The notes: generated by a model not told the origin, from the sequence alone. Shown: positions 44,818 to 55,884, numbered from the stretch's first letter. The stretch is 64,000 nt of DNA from Sphingobacterium pedocola (GCF_015209965.1 NZ_MU158689.1:450648-514647), one strand, 5' to 3'. Numbers and translations are program-made.

Positions 44818-44885
44818 TACTCCAATTAAGGAGAGCAATATCTTGCGTTTTGACCAAAAGAACGCATTTAATATATAAAATATAT

Positions 44886-44958
<73 letters not shown>

Positions 44959-45002
44959 CTAAAGAGTTAAGGCAATGCTTAGCTCAAAAAATTAAAATAC
45001 AT

Positions 45003-45075
<73 letters not shown>

Positions 45076-45121
45076 CTAAAGAGCTAAGTGAAGGCTTAGC
45101 TCGACGAAATTAAAAATACAT

Positions 45122-45194
45122 TGCGGGGTGGAGCAGTTGGTAGCTCGTCGGGCTCATAACCCGAAGGCCATTGGTTCGAGTCCAATCCCCGCTA
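45122..45194 (+). tRNA. Initiator tRNA-fMet (CAU), copy 3
   Basis: Third tandem copy, 119 bp after the second. It keeps the G:C pair at 7:66 as in copy 1, with T:T at 1:72. The variable-loop region differs by one base (GGCC for GGTC). CCA is not encoded. Confidence 0.9.
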
Positions 45195-45201
45195 CTGAAG
45201 C

Positions 45202-45230
45202 AAAGCTTCGACCTTAGGTCGAAGCTTTTT
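45202..45230 (+). terminator. Terminator of the tRNA cluster
   Basis: AAAGCTTCGACC and GGTCGAAGCTTT make a perfect 12-bp stem with a 3-base loop, followed by T residues. Confidence 0.9.
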
Positions 45231-45301
45231 GCGTAATTGCTATCCTCTATTGTTTGAACTCCGGGACCCCACGGATTTAACATTGTTATAAAAGGTTGTG
45301 T

Positions 45302-45339
45302 ATGCAAACGTTTGTGTGCTTTTACGCAAACGGTTTCGT
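45302..45339. promoter_or_regulatory. Two LacI/PurR-type operator boxes
   Basis: ACGCAAACGGTTTCGT (45324-45339) matches every fixed base of the published E. coli PurR consensus ANGCAANCGNTTNCNT. ATGCAAACGTTTGTGT (45302-45317) misses it at one base. Centres are 22 bp apart, on the same helix face. They lie 91-128 bp before the SusC start. A LacI-family protein is the expected ligand; no such gene is in the window. Confidence 0.5.
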
Positions 45340-45429
45340 TTAGCATTTTGTTTTTCATTAAATTACTTTGGGTTACCTTGGCGGGTGTAGACTACGGAAT
45401 TCCACTACTTATGGAACTTCGTTAGTTTA

Positions 45430-48400
45430 ATGAAAAACCTTAAAAGTAATTTTATGATAAAGAGATTTACAAGTCCTTTTTTCATTGGTAAAAGTTTTCG
45501 ACTGGCTTCAATCCTGATGCTTGGGTTTGGTATACCTACTGCTTCGGTATTTGGAAGTGAGTTGACTACACACGCCAATGCATTTTTTCAACAAACGGTA
45601 ACAGGTCGTGTTACTTCATCTACGGGGGCTGTTTCAGGCGTTACCGTCACCATCAAAGAGAATTCTTCTGTATCTACTTCAACAGATGATCAGGGCAACT
45701 TTTCCATTCAGGCAAGTAACGGTCAGACACTGATTTTTACAGCGATTGGATTTACAACGCTGGAGGAGATCGTAACCGGAAATGTACTGTCGGTGGTTTT
45801 GGACGAAAGTGATCAAGCTTTGGAGGAGATCGTGGTGGTGGGCTATGGTACTCAGAAAAGAGAGAGCTTAACAGGAGCACTGAATACCGTAAAAGGTAAT
45901 GAGCTGAGAGATATAACTACACCGTCAGTAGAAAATATGCTGAATGGAAAGGCTCCTGGTGTTTTTGTAGCTCCGGGCTCAGGACAGCCAGGCGCAAGAG
46001 GGGGCGTTGTTATTCGAGGTCAGGCTACGTTGAGTGGAAGTACGAGTCCATTATGGGTTATCGATGGTGTTATCGTTGGTTCGCGAGCTGGAGATATAAA
46101 TCCGGATGACATTGAATCCATGACCATTTTGAAGGATGCGGCATCAACAGCAATCTACGGGTCGCAAGGGGCTAATGGCGTTATTGTTGTCACGACAAAG
46201 AACGCAAAAGTGGGAAAGACTACGGTAGACCTTTCTTCGAAGATCGGCTTTAATCAGCTCACGAACGGAAATATGAAAATGATGAACGGAGCAGAGTTGT
46301 ATGATTATTATGCTTCGTTTGCTAATGCAAGTAATATTTCATTTCCACGTTGGAACGAAGACTTACGTAATAGCGACTTCAATTGGTGGGACTTGGCAAC
46401 GCAAAGTGGATTCACTCAAAATCACAACGCCACTATTCAAGGGGGAACGGAGACACTGCAATCTTTCATGTCTGTGGGATTGTATGATGAAAAGGGGGCT
46501 GTAAAAGGATACGACTTTAAACGTTATAATCTTCGCTTCAGACAAACGTATAAACCGTTTGATTGGTTGTCTATTAAACCATCATTAGTTGGTGCACGCC
46601 GAGGAGTAGATGATAAGCAGTATTCTACAACGGCGATGTATTCCAACTTACCATGGGATAGCCCATTTGATGCGGATGGTAATTTAGTTCCACATCGTTA
46701 CAGTGGTTGGGTAAATAATGCAAGCACCAACTATTTGTATGATCTGCAATGGAACCATTCCGAGAACATCAACTATGAGTTTATGGGAAATCTTGATTTT
46801 GATGTCAAATTGACCGATTGGTTGAGTTTCTCGTCTGTCAATAACTATAGGTACAATCATTATTCAGCTGGCGGATATACAGATCCGCGTTCTAATGGAG
46901 GATTGAATGTGGGCGGGCGTCTAACCGAATACCGCTCGGAGTATGCGAGGCGATACACCAGCCAAATTCTGCGTGTAAATAAAACCTGGGATCGACATGC
47001 GTTAAATGGTTTGATTGCTTATGAATATAATGATTACTCGGCAAAAACATTGGATGCCTATGGTACAGGCTTTATTCCTGGATTTGAAGTGCTGGATGTT
47101 GTTACAAGACCAGAGCGCACGCGGGGCAAGATCAATGAATGGGCTGTGCAATCCTTTTTGTCGAATGTGCATTATGCTTATGATAATAAATACCTCGCTC
47201 AGGTTTCATTCCGTAGAGATGGCGCATCTAATTTTGGTGACAATGCCAAGTATGGTAATTTTTTCTCTGTTAGTGCAGGTTGGAACATTAACCGTGAAGA
47301 TTGGTTTAAAGCTGATTGGGTAGACGTTTTGAAACTTCGCACAGCATACGGTTCAGTAGGTAACCGTCCTAGTTCGTTATATCCGCAATATGATCTTTAT
47401 TCTATATCGCAAAGCTCGAGTTACAACGGTGAACCTGGAGCATTAATTAGCCAAAAGGGCAACAGAGACCTTACGTGGGAGAAAACGTATACAGCAGGAG
47501 CAGGGGCTGACGCAACGTTTCTCAATAATCGCGTAAGAGCGACGTTTGACTATTACGTAAAGGATACAGACAATATTTTATACCAAGTTCCTGTCACCGG
47601 AACGGTGGGCATTACCAGCATTTGGCAAAATATCGGAGAAATGAGAAATACTGGATTTGAGCTTGCGGTTGGTGGAGACATTATTCGAAATGATAATTGG
47701 CTTTGGAGTGTAGACGTGAATATTGGGCATAATAAAAACAGACTGACCAAACTCTACCCGACAAAGGATGCCAGTGGAAATTATACCATTAGACCAGTTA
47801 TTATTGGTGACGGTTTAGGTATCGCTGGCTCTGCACAGCGCGTGTTGGAGCCGGGACTTCCGGTTGATACATATTATTTGAAGGAATGGGCCGGTGTAAA
47901 TACAGATAATGGGGCGCCGATGTGGTATCAAGTGGAAAGAGATTCGGACGGGAATGAGGTTTCACGTAATACAACTTCAAATTATTCGGCGGCTACTTTT
48001 GAAAAACTTGGTAATGCCGCGCCGGATTTGTTCGGTGGATTCTCTACGGCATTGAGGTATAAACAATTGGATCTAGGTGCTGTCTTTGGTTATTCCATTG
48101 GTGGTAAAATTTACAACTACTCGCGTCAGGAATACGATTCAGATGGAACGTATACAGATCGTAACCAGATGAAGTTGATGCCGGGATGGAGCCGTTGGGA
48201 GCAGCCGGGTGATAATGCAACACATCCTATCGCCAAATACAACAATCAAGATAGGGGGAATCAAGTTTCTTCACGCTTTGTGGAGAACAGTGATTTCCTG
48301 CGGTTACGTTCATTGACTTTAGGTTATAATGTTAACCTTAGCCGGTACAATATCAGGAATGTACGTGTCTTTCTTGCTGGCGAAAACTTATTTGTCATTA

Positions 48401-48552
48401 CCAAATACTCAGGCGTTGATCCCGAGATTCCATTTAAGGAAGATGACGAAGCTAGCTTAGCGGGAACAGAGGGGGTAATCTTAGGTTCAACTGGTCCATC
48501 TGTATATCCAGCGACACGCAGATTTATGTTTGGAGTTAATGTCTCATTTTAA
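45430..48552 (+). CDS. SusC/RagA-family TonB-dependent outer-membrane transporter (second)
   Basis: A 1040-residue receptor. A signal region (to about FGSELTTHA) is followed by a carboxypeptidase D-like domain (TGRVTSSTGAVSGVTVTIKE), then LEEIVVVGYGTQKRESLTGAL, the canonical SusC plug start. The plug has VVIRGQATLSGSTSPLWVIDGV and GAQ-type ILKDAASTAIYGSQGANGVIVVTT. The beta-barrel ends with FMFGVNVSF. It is encoded 11 bp before its SusD partner. No glycosidase or regulator is nearby, so the nutrient is unknown. Two LacI-type boxes upstream point to control by sugar or nucleoside availability. An alternative start is ATG 45454. Confidence 0.9.
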   Translation: MKNLKSNFMIKRFTSPFFIGKSFRLASILMLGFGIPTASVFGSELTTHANAFFQQTVTGRVTSSTGAVSGVTVTIKENSSVSTSTDDQGNFSIQASNGQTLIFTAIGFTTLEEIVTGNVLSVVLDESDQALEEIVVVGYGTQKRESLTGALNTVKGNELRDITTPSVENMLNGKAPGVFVAPGSGQPGARGGVVIRGQATLSGSTSPLWVIDGVIVGSRAGDINPDDIESMTILKDAASTAIYGSQGANGVIVVTTKNAKVGKTTVDLSSKIGFNQLTNGNMKMMNGAELYDYYASFANASNISFPRWNEDLRNSDFNWWDLATQSGFTQNHNATIQGGTETLQSFMSVGLYDEKGAVKGYDFKRYNLRFRQTYKPFDWLSIKPSLVGARRGVDDKQYSTTAMYSNLPWDSPFDADGNLVPHRYSGWVNNASTNYLYDLQWNHSENINYEFMGNLDFDVKLTDWLSFSSVNNYRYNHYSAGGYTDPRSNGGLNVGGRLTEYRSEYARRYTSQILRVNKTWDRHALNGLIAYEYNDYSAKTLDAYGTGFIPGFEVLDVVTRPERTRGKINEWAVQSFLSNVHYAYDNKYLAQVSFRRDGASNFGDNAKYGNFFSVSAGWNINREDWFKADWVDVLKLRTAYGSVGNRPSSLYPQYDLYSISQSSSYNGEPGALISQKGNRDLTWEKTYTAGAGADATFLNNRVRATFDYYVKDTDNILYQVPVTGTVGITSIWQNIGEMRNTGFELAVGGDIIRNDNWLWSVDVNIGHNKNRLTKLYPTKDASGNYTIRPVIIGDGLGIAGSAQRVLEPGLPVDTYYLKEWAGVNTDNGAPMWYQVERDSDGNEVSRNTTSNYSAATFEKLGNAAPDLFGGFSTALRYKQLDLGAVFGYSIGGKIYNYSRQEYDSDGTYTDRNQMKLMPGWSRWEQPGDNATHPIAKYNNQDRGNQVSSRFVENSDFLRLRSLTLGYNVNLSRYNIRNVRVFLAGENLFVITKYSGVDPEIPFKEDDEASLAGTEGVILGSTGPSVYPATRRFMFGVNVSF

Positions 48553-48563
48553 AAGGAAAGAAC

Positions 48564-50276
48564 ATGAAAAAGATATTTATCACTTTATTAGTTATATCCA
48601 TATTTGCCTCTTGCGATATTGATCGTTTGCCTTATGGATCAATGGATTCCGAGCGGATTGAGAACGACCCGGAGGCTTATCTAGCATCTTTACTTAATGG
48701 TGCCTATGCGCAACTGAAAGCATGGTCTGATCCCATGCACCGCGCAGGAGAATATGCAGGAGATAATATGATGATCAGAGGATCTTCTACGGATGCCTTT
48801 TATGAATTTATTTCATTTGCACGAACACCAAATAACGGTCGATTAAACCAGTTTTGGAATGCGGGCTATAAGGCAATTGCACAAGTCTCCAATGTAATCA
48901 ATATGTTTGACGAAGGGCAGAATGCAGCATTTGACAATGAATTAGGTGAGTGCTATTACATCCGTGGTATGATGTACTTCTACTTGGTTCGTGCGTATGG
49001 ACGTCCTTACTACCAAAATCCAGAAACGAACCTAGGTGTGCCAATCGTTAATGGAACACCGGATGACGTTATCAATTTGGAACTGCCCGATCGTGCAACG
49101 GTCAAAGCTACATACGAACAGGTTATTAATGATTTGAAGAAGGCAGAGGAGTTGCTGACTATTAATGACGGTTCTTCCTATGCATCAAAAGGTGCCGCCC
49201 AAGCCATGTTGTCCCGTGTTTATCTCTATATGAGTGGTACGTACCAGTCGCCCAATGCGGAGTATGCGCAACTGGCTGTTGATTATGCAGATAAAGTGAT
49301 TAACTCCGGAGATTATTCGCTCTTGCCAAGAGAGCAATTTATGAAATACAATACGTATGTGCCAGAGAATAATCCGGAAACGATATTTGCAGTAAAGCGT
49401 GTGGCATCTGAGTTTTCTGGCGATGACCATTATTACGGAATCGGCGGTATGTATGCTAATATTGGTGGCCAAGGTTGGGGTGAAATGTATGCTAGCGCTA
49501 AATACATTGATTTATTAAATGAAACAGGTCGAAATGATTGGCGCCCGGAAAAATATGCGATGGTAGATGCACGCGCTGCTTTTATTGAACCAACTTATTC
49601 AAAAAATGCAACAACGGGTGCTTATGTAGAAGTTTTCCGTTTCATTAAAGAAGATGGTGTGAATGTGCTAAACTACGTACAGGACACGGTAATACGTAAT
49701 GGTAACACCGTAACCTGTAAAGAAGGCTCAGATATCTACACGTTAAACCCTATTGATGCAGAACAAGAGATTTACAGCATTCAGTATAAGGACGGTAAGA
49801 CATATCAAGGTGTGATTGATTATTTTATTAGTTTAAACAGGGTTTATCCACAGTTTTATATTACGAAAGCCTCTCGTGAAGGTGAAGATTCACATCTTCA
49901 TTCTCCCGTTATTAGTAGATTAGCCGAGGTATATCTTAATCGTGCAGAAGCTTATGCTAAACTTGGAAACTATGTCGCGGCACGGACAGACTTAAACGAG
50001 ATCAGAACGCGTTCTATTGTAAACGGCGGATATAGCTCCTTAGATGCTTCTAATGCAAGCGAGAGAATTGATAAAGAGCGCCAACTAGAATTGGCCTATC
50101 AGGCAGAACGCAGCTACGACGTTTTCCGCAATGGAGGGTCATTGAACCGGCAATATCCGGGTCCACACGGGCAGTTTGAAGTGATAGCACCTACGGATTA
50201 CCGTGTGGTTTATTATATCCCTCAGGATGCGATAAACTCCTACCCAGGTACACTAACGCAGAATCCAACTAATTAA
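48564..50276 (+). CDS. SusD/RagB-family outer-membrane lipoprotein (second)
   Basis: A 570-residue lipoprotein with lipobox FASC (Cys16). SusD pattern: ALIASLLNGAY-like start (EAYLASLLNGAYAQLK), GECYYIRGMMYFYLVRAYGRPYYQ and LPDRATVKATYEQVINDLKKAEELL in the helical core, and PVISRLAEVYLNRAEAYAKLGNYVAARTDLNEIRTR near residue 450. It binds the ligand at the cell surface with the SusC partner 11 bp upstream. It belongs to the more common SusD type, unlike the one at 21513-23414. Substrate unknown. Confidence 0.9.
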   Translation: MKKIFITLLVISIFASCDIDRLPYGSMDSERIENDPEAYLASLLNGAYAQLKAWSDPMHRAGEYAGDNMMIRGSSTDAFYEFISFARTPNNGRLNQFWNAGYKAIAQVSNVINMFDEGQNAAFDNELGECYYIRGMMYFYLVRAYGRPYYQNPETNLGVPIVNGTPDDVINLELPDRATVKATYEQVINDLKKAEELLTINDGSSYASKGAAQAMLSRVYLYMSGTYQSPNAEYAQLAVDYADKVINSGDYSLLPREQFMKYNTYVPENNPETIFAVKRVASEFSGDDHYYGIGGMYANIGGQGWGEMYASAKYIDLLNETGRNDWRPEKYAMVDARAAFIEPTYSKNATTGAYVEVFRFIKEDGVNVLNYVQDTVIRNGNTVTCKEGSDIYTLNPIDAEQEIYSIQYKDGKTYQGVIDYFISLNRVYPQFYITKASREGEDSHLHSPVISRLAEVYLNRAEAYAKLGNYVAARTDLNEIRTRSIVNGGYSSLDASNASERIDKERQLELAYQAERSYDVFRNGGSLNRQYPGPHGQFEVIAPTDYRVVYYIPQDAINSYPGTLTQNPTN

Positions 50277-50308
50277 TAAGTAACGGGATTCCGGTTGTTA
50301 AATACGTT

Positions 50309-50342
50309 AAAATGGCTTTGCGACACAGCAAAGCCATTTTTG
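50309..50342 (+). terminator. Terminator after the second SusCD operon
   Basis: AAAATGGCTTTGC pairs with GCAAAGCCATTTT around a 6-base loop, ending in T residues. Confidence 0.88.
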
Positions 50343-50446
50343 TTTATAACCGTAAAAATCTCTTATTTAATCGTAACTTTGTATCCTTATAAAAAAAGCA
50401 TAATTTAGAGTTGCCGTGAGGTAACGTTTTTTAATATATATTAAAT

Positions 50447-51748
50447 ATGGCAAATATAGTTGCAATTGTTGGGCGTCCGAATGTAGGTAAATCAACCCTT
50501 TATAATAGATTGACCGAAAGTCGTAAAGCGATCGTTGACGATTTTAGTGGTGTCACGCGCGATAGACATTATGGAGAGGCCGAATGGATCGGTAAAAGAT
50601 TTACAGTAATAGACACCGGTGGTTTCGTGCACGGTTCGGACGATATATTTGAAGCTGCTATTCGTGAGCAGGTTCACATTGCAATTGAAGAAGCTTCGGT
50701 TATCCTTTTTATGGTAGATGTCACCACTGGTATCACAGATTTAGATGATGATATTGCGAATATCCTTCGCCGTAGTAAAAAGCCGGTATATGTCGTTGCC
50801 AATAAAGTAGATCATGCAAAACTACATCATGCTTCGGCAGAGTTTTATGCGTTTGGATTAGGCGAGATCTTTAACATTTCGTCTGCTACCGGATCAGGTA
50901 CGGGCGAACTGTTAGACGAGGTGGTTTCAAATTTTGAGATATTGGAAGAAGAGGAGAGTACACTCCCGAAGATTACTATCGCAGGTCGGCCCAATGTCGG
51001 TAAATCTTCTTTAACAAATGCACTGTTGGGTAAAGATCGCAATATTGTGACCCCGATAGCGGGTACCACACGGGATGCTATACGAATACACTATAACCAA
51101 TTCGGAAATGAATTCCTTTTAATTGATACTGCAGGGCTTCGCCGTAAAACCAAAGTTACCGAGAATATTGAATTCTATTCGGTAATGCGTACCATCAAGG
51201 CGATTGAAGACGCGGATGTTGTCGTGCTGATGATCGACGCGAATGATGGATTGGAAGCACAGGATATAAATATTTTCCATTTAGCAGAAAAGAATAAAAA
51301 AGGTGTTGTTATCCTCGTCAATAAATGGGATATGGTTGAAAAAGATCATAAAACAGCGAAGGAATTCGAAGCACGCATCCGTGAAAAAATTGCACCTTTT
51401 AATGACGTGCCAATTTTGTTTACATCCGTAACCGAAAAGCAGCGTATTTTCAAGGCGGTAGAGACAATTATGGAGGTGTATAAAAATAAGACGAAGAAAA
51501 TTCCTACATCGAAGCTGAACGATGTAATGTTGAGTGTTATTGAAAATTATCCTCCTCCAGCTATAAAGGGCAAGTACATCAAGGTTAAATACATAACCCA
51601 GATTCCCGGCAGATCACCCATGTTTGCCTTTTTCTGTAACCTACCACAGTATATTAAGGATCCTTACAAACGTTTTGTCGAAAATAAATTAAGAGAAAAC
51701 TTTGATTTTACCGGGGTTCCTATTCAAGTGTTTTTTAGACAAAAATAG
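50447..51748 (+). CDS. der: GTPase Der (EngA)
   Basis: A 433-residue double GTPase for 50S subunit maturation. Both G domains are intact: [10 protein letters not shown] near residue 8 and [10 protein letters not shown] near 180, with DTGGF and DTAGLRRK as the G3 motifs and NKVDH and NKWD as G4. A KH-like domain closes the protein. A TAACTTTG -7-like box lies at 50374-50381. cysS follows after 19 bp. Confidence 0.97.
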   Translation: MANIVAIVGRPNVGKSTLYNRLTESRKAIVDDFSGVTRDRHYGEAEWIGKRFTVIDTGGFVHGSDDIFEAAIREQVHIAIEEASVILFMVDVTTGITDLDDDIANILRRSKKPVYVVANKVDHAKLHHASAEFYAFGLGEIFNISSATGSGTGELLDEVVSNFEILEEEESTLPKITIAGRPNVGKSSLTNALLGKDRNIVTPIAGTTRDAIRIHYNQFGNEFLLIDTAGLRRKTKVTENIEFYSVMRTIKAIEDADVVVLMIDANDGLEAQDINIFHLAEKNKKGVVILVNKWDMVEKDHKTAKEFEARIREKIAPFNDVPILFTSVTEKQRIFKAVETIMEVYKNKTKKIPTSKLNDVMLSVIENYPPPAIKGKYIKVKYITQIPGRSPMFAFFCNLPQYIKDPYKRFVENKLRENFDFTGVPIQVFFRQK

Positions 51749-51767
51749 ATTTAAGCAGTATCATGCT

Positions 51768-53240
51768 ATGCAGCACAATTTAGTTTTATACAATACCCTT
51801 ACGCGTAAGAAAGAAAAATTTGAACCGATTCATCCGAATATAGTCGGAATGTATGTCTGTGGGCCTACTGTCTATAGCGATGTACATTTGGGGAATTGTA
51901 GAACATTTGTATCATTCGATTTAATATTTCGCTATTTGTTGCATCTAGGTTATAAAGTGCGCTACGTACGCAATATAACAGATGCCGGTCACTTAGAAGG
52001 TGATAATGATGAAGGTGACGATAAATTTGCGAAGAAAGCCAAATTGGAACAATTGGAGCCAATGGAAATTGTTCAGAAATATACAATAGGCTTTCATGAT
52101 GTACTGCGTTTGTTCAATACCATTCCGCCAAGCATAGAGCCTACGGCGACGGGACATATATCCGAACAGATTGAAATGATCAAACAGATTATGGATAATG
52201 GATATGCGTACGAGGTGAACGGCACGGTATATTTTGATGTAGAGAAATACATCAAAGAATATAATTATACTATTCTTACCAACCGAAACCTAGAAGATTT
52301 ATTCAATAATACAAGAGTGCTGAGCGGTCAGGATGAAAAAAAAGGTAGATTGGATTTTGCCCTTTGGATAAAAGCTAAACCTGAACACCTTATGCGCTGG
52401 CCTTCGCCGTGGAGTGTGGGCTTTCCGGGATGGCATATCGAATGTTCGGCAATGAGCCGTAAATATCTAGGCGATCAATTTGATATACACGGTGGGGGGA
52501 TGGATCTTGCTGCTACGCATCATACCAATGAGATTGCCCAATCTCAAGCTTGTAATCATGCTAGCCCGGCTAAATATTGGATGCATACTAATATGTTAAC
52601 CGTGAATGGTGCGCGCATGTCCAAGTCTGCGGGTAATGGTTTTTTACCACATGAATTGTTTACAGGCAATCACGCGTTATTGCAAAGAGGCTATTCACCT
52701 ATGGCGGTTCGTTTTTTTATGTTGCAGGCACATTATAGAAGCACGTTAGATTTTTCGAATGAAGCTTTGGATGCTGCAGACAAAGGATACAAGCGCCTAA
52801 TGACCGCTATCGGTCTTTTAGATAAGATCAATCCTTCGGCTAATTCATCGATCCAACACAATATAGCGAGCATCAAAGCAAATTGTTACGCTGCGATGGA
52901 CGATGATTTTAACAGCCCGATCCTTATTGCGGAGCTTTTTGAAATGGTAAGGGTAATCAATTCAGTTTATGATGGCAAACAGCAAATAGACCAAACCACA
53001 TTGGTTGATATAAAAGAATTGATGCAGCATTTCGTTTGTGATATCATGGGATTACAACATGATCAAGTAGGAGGAGACGGGGAAAGTGTTGACAATCTGA
53101 TGGATGTAATTGTTAAGCTGCGTAACGAAGCCAAAAAAAATAAAGATTTTACGACCTCAGATCGCATTCGCGAAGAGCTAACAGCTATCGGAATTCAACT
53201 AAAAGATAGCAAGGAAGGTACACTTTGGAATAAGATTTGA
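51768..53240 (+). CDS. cysS: Cysteinyl-tRNA synthetase
   Basis: About 490 residues, class I. The first zinc ligand is in YVCGPTVYS, the HIGH-like motif is HLGN, and the KMSKS loop is RMSKS in [12 protein letters not shown]. The zinc-binding [10 protein letters not shown] and [10 protein letters not shown] motifs are also present. The frame opens further upstream at 51702 inside der, but ATG 51768 gives the normal start MQHNLVLYN. It charges tRNA-Cys. Confidence 0.96.
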   Translation: MQHNLVLYNTLTRKKEKFEPIHPNIVGMYVCGPTVYSDVHLGNCRTFVSFDLIFRYLLHLGYKVRYVRNITDAGHLEGDNDEGDDKFAKKAKLEQLEPMEIVQKYTIGFHDVLRLFNTIPPSIEPTATGHISEQIEMIKQIMDNGYAYEVNGTVYFDVEKYIKEYNYTILTNRNLEDLFNNTRVLSGQDEKKGRLDFALWIKAKPEHLMRWPSPWSVGFPGWHIECSAMSRKYLGDQFDIHGGGMDLAATHHTNEIAQSQACNHASPAKYWMHTNMLTVNGARMSKSAGNGFLPHELFTGNHALLQRGYSPMAVRFFMLQAHYRSTLDFSNEALDAADKGYKRLMTAIGLLDKINPSANSSIQHNIASIKANCYAAMDDDFNSPILIAELFEMVRVINSVYDGKQQIDQTTLVDIKELMQHFVCDIMGLQHDQVGGDGESVDNLMDVIVKLRNEAKKNKDFTTSDRIREELTAIGIQLKDSKEGTLWNKI

Positions 53241-53254
53241 TAGTTCAGAAAAAT

Positions 53255-54121
53255 ATGAATTTTAATTTCTTGTTTAACGCCTGTCTTTTTGTAGGCCTTA
53301 CTTCCTTCACATCGTTGTATGGGCAGCTTCCGGATAAAGTAGGAGGACTTATAGCAGCCGATAAAAGCGCTGCTGCAATATCAAAGATGCAAAATCCCCA
53401 TGCTGCGTTCATGTCAATAATTGATAAAGAATCTATCTTTTATGTGCCTTCCGCAGTAAATGCATTTAATTATTTGAGTAATCGGCCTAATATTCCCGAT
53501 GTGATGCTATGGGAGCCTAATTTTGCGATCGTTTCTAGAAGTTTGGATTGGGGGTTGACTTCCGGAAAAATGGAATTTCAAAAAGTAGGAGCCGTTAAAC
53601 GCCATGGACAATATTTGACTGTTTGGAAAAGAGGAAAGAAGGGTGATTGGAAAATAGCCGTACGTGCGGAGGTAGAGAATTTCGGAAAAAAAGCGGCTAG
53701 CGACCTTATCTATTTCGAACCCGACGATTCCTGGTATTTAAAGCACCGGTCTCAAGTACGGCTGAAACAACGAGAAGATATCGTTTTTCAGACGGATGAA
53801 TTGTTTTCGACTATTTTGAAAGCAAATAATGAAACAGCGTATAAAGAGTTCTTAGCAGATGATGTTCGTTTTTATTATCCTTGGCAGGAAGAAATAGAAG
53901 GCAAAACAGATGTGCTTTCCTTTTTGAAGAAGCAACGATATGAGATCGTAACAGATCCTGCAGAAGTAGGACGGGCATATAGTGGAGAGTTTGCTTTTAC
54001 TTCGGGCACGGCAACAGTCCATTCCAAAGATAAAGCCACGAAATTCAATTATATTCGTGTCTGGCAATTGAAAGACGACTATCAGTGGCGTGTGATTATT
54101 GAGATGTTATTTGAACGATAG
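53255..54121 (+). CDS. Exported NTF2-like (DUF4440-type) protein
   Basis: About 288 residues. A signal peptide (MNFNFLFNACLFVGLTSFTSLYG) is followed by two copies of an NTF2/SnoaL-like fold. The first holds WKRGKKGDWKIAVRAEVENF, the second WQLKDDYQWRVIIEMLF at the end, both typical final strands of the DUF4440 group. Repeated pattern KSAAAISKMQNPHAAFMSI at the start fits the first helix. No catalytic set can be named. A TTG at 53237 would overlap the cysS stop, but ATG 53255 gives the cleaner signal peptide. It probably acts in the periplasm; ligand unknown. Confidence 0.65.
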   Translation: MNFNFLFNACLFVGLTSFTSLYGQLPDKVGGLIAADKSAAAISKMQNPHAAFMSIIDKESIFYVPSAVNAFNYLSNRPNIPDVMLWEPNFAIVSRSLDWGLTSGKMEFQKVGAVKRHGQYLTVWKRGKKGDWKIAVRAEVENFGKKAASDLIYFEPDDSWYLKHRSQVRLKQREDIVFQTDELFSTILKANNETAYKEFLADDVRFYYPWQEEIEGKTDVLSFLKKQRYEIVTDPAEVGRAYSGEFAFTSGTATVHSKDKATKFNYIRVWQLKDDYQWRVIIEMLFER

Positions 54122-54128
54122 CAGCAAC

Positions 54129-54162
54129 AAAAAAGGGAATGATTAAAAATCATTCCCTTTTT
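54129..54162. terminator. Bidirectional terminator
   Basis: AAAAAGGGAATGATT pairs with AATCATTCCCTTTTT around a short A-rich loop. T or A runs on both sides allow it to serve both convergent genes. Confidence 0.88.
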
Positions 54163-54180
54163 GTTGTTAGTACCTTTTGA

Positions 54181-55542
54181 CTAGTTTTTTGCAACTTTTC
54201 CCGTGCTTACCCAGTCTTCCAATTCTTGGCAGGTCATGAAATCCGAATTTACATCTATAAAAGTGTTGTCTTTTCGTGTCTCAAACCATTCGCTCAATTT
54301 GATGTTCGTTTTGTTTTGTTTAGCCGCTTCTTTGATTTTTGTAAAATCTTGTTCTAAACTTGCCTTATGCGGAGGGATACGTGATTTTAAGTAGTATAAC
54401 GCGTAAGATGTTTCACCAGTTCTTTTGTCAGTTACCAAAACGGATTTAGAAGTTTCTCTCGCCTTCAATGGATCGATGGCGTTAAATACAGTCACGTCAT
54501 TTAATTGCGTTACCGGAATCAAAGTAGAACCGTCGTATTCACTTGTCACTACCCCACCATTATATTTAGTAAAATTGTCATCGGAATACAGAGAAGCTGC
54601 AGTAGTAAAATCGATCTTTCCGGTCGTTATTTTGTCGTAAATACTGTCAATTTTGGCCTTAGTACGCTCAAGAGCAGCCGATGTCGGTTTTGTTTTTACG
54701 AGTACATGCCTTACATTTACTTCTTCACCCCGTCTAGCGAGTACCTGTAAGAAGTGAAATCCATATTGTGTTTCGAACACAGGGGATATCTCACCTTCTT
54801 TCAGTCTAAATGCTTGAGCGGAAAACTCTTTTACGTATGATTCGCGTGTTGCAAATCCTAAATCACCACCACTGGGAGCAGAACCATCTTCAGAATATAG
54901 ACGGGCGATAGTACCAAAGTCTGAACCATTTACGACTTGCTGACGATAGCCTTCCGCTTTATCTTTAAATGTTTGCTTCTCTTCTTTGGTCAGGATTGGG
55001 TTCACAATTAATTGTGCATATTCAATCTCTGTGTCAAAATAAGGAAGACTATCGGCATCTAAGCTCTCGAAATATTTTTTTACTTCTTGAGGCGTTACAT
55101 CAATTTTAGAAACGATAGTTTGCTGCATGCGCTGTGCTTGTAAAAGTTCCGCTACACTAGGTCTCATCTCTTCCTTGTGTTGTAATAGGGATCGGTTCAA
55201 AAATGATTCTAGATTTTCCTTACCTCCTGCTCGTTGTGTCATGAAACGAATTCTTCTATTTAATTCATCATCCACTTGCGATTCAGAGACTTCTATCGAA
55301 TCAATTACGGCCTGTTGAGCCAAGAGTTTTTGAGTTAGCAACTGCTGAAGAATCGCACATTTCATGGCCTCGTCAGGTTTGCCTCCTTCTGCTAGAGCCT
55401 GTGCATACTGCATTTCTAGATCGGATTGTAAGATTGTACTATTACCTACGGTAGCCACTATACGATCAACAAGTCTTTCTTGGGAAAAAGATGAAAATGC
55501 CGCTGTAAGTAATAAAATAGTTAATCCTATGTATTTTTTCAT
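54181..55542 (-). CDS. surA: Periplasmic peptidyl-prolyl isomerase, SurA-like
   Basis: A 453-residue exported chaperone (signal peptide to FSQ, near residue 20). The N-terminal SurA helix domain covers residues about 22-165 (RIVATVGNSTILQSDLEMQ is typical). A parvulin domain follows (EIEYAQLIVNP, then GGDLGFATRESYVKEFSAQAFRLKEGEISPVFETQYGFHFLQV). A second domain (VNVRHVLVKTKP...) is more divergent. SurA helps outer-membrane proteins fold, which suits a cell with large SusC barrels. Its promoter must lie in the 408-bp gap upstream. Confidence 0.85.
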   Translation of the reverse strand: MKKYIGLTILLLTAAFSSFSQERLVDRIVATVGNSTILQSDLEMQYAQALAEGGKPDEAMKCAILQQLLTQKLLAQQAVIDSIEVSESQVDDELNRRIRFMTQRAGGKENLESFLNRSLLQHKEEMRPSVAELLQAQRMQQTIVSKIDVTPQEVKKYFESLDADSLPYFDTEIEYAQLIVNPILTKEEKQTFKDKAEGYRQQVVNGSDFGTIARLYSEDGSAPSGGDLGFATRESYVKEFSAQAFRLKEGEISPVFETQYGFHFLQVLARRGEEVNVRHVLVKTKPTSAALERTKAKIDSIYDKITTGKIDFTTAASLYSDDNFTKYNGGVVTSEYDGSTLIPVTQLNDVTVFNAIDPLKARETSKSVLVTDKRTGETSYALYYLKSRIPPHKASLEQDFTKIKEAAKQNKTNIKLSEWFETRKDNTFIDVNSDFMTCQELEDWVSTGKVAKN

Positions 55543-55884
55543 GTGTTCGTTGTTCCTTAATTTTTTATTTTATGCCGGTATATTATAATTCAGCATTTTT
55601 TATTTGCTACTGTACCTTATTGTCCGTTAATTTTGTGTCTCAGCATTATAGATACAAAAATATCAGAATTATTTGTAAAAGCAGATTTATTTTCTGCACA
55701 AGTGTAAGCCGACTTGTATCAGTACGTATCCGTATGCTACGAAGATAAAATTTCAGAATGCTATAATGCTGCTGTTTAACGAATTTTAACGTATAGAATC
55801 CGGCGTAAAGTTCATTTCTCGTCTCTGATGTGAGATTTGTAAATGAAATTGACGAAAACCGATTGAATTATTACTAATTTTAAG
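55543..55884. other. Non-coding divergent region
   Basis: No gene seen between surA and the lactonase gene. It is AT-rich and should hold both promoters. The only distinct pattern is the hairpin at 55885-55922. Confidence 0.4.
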
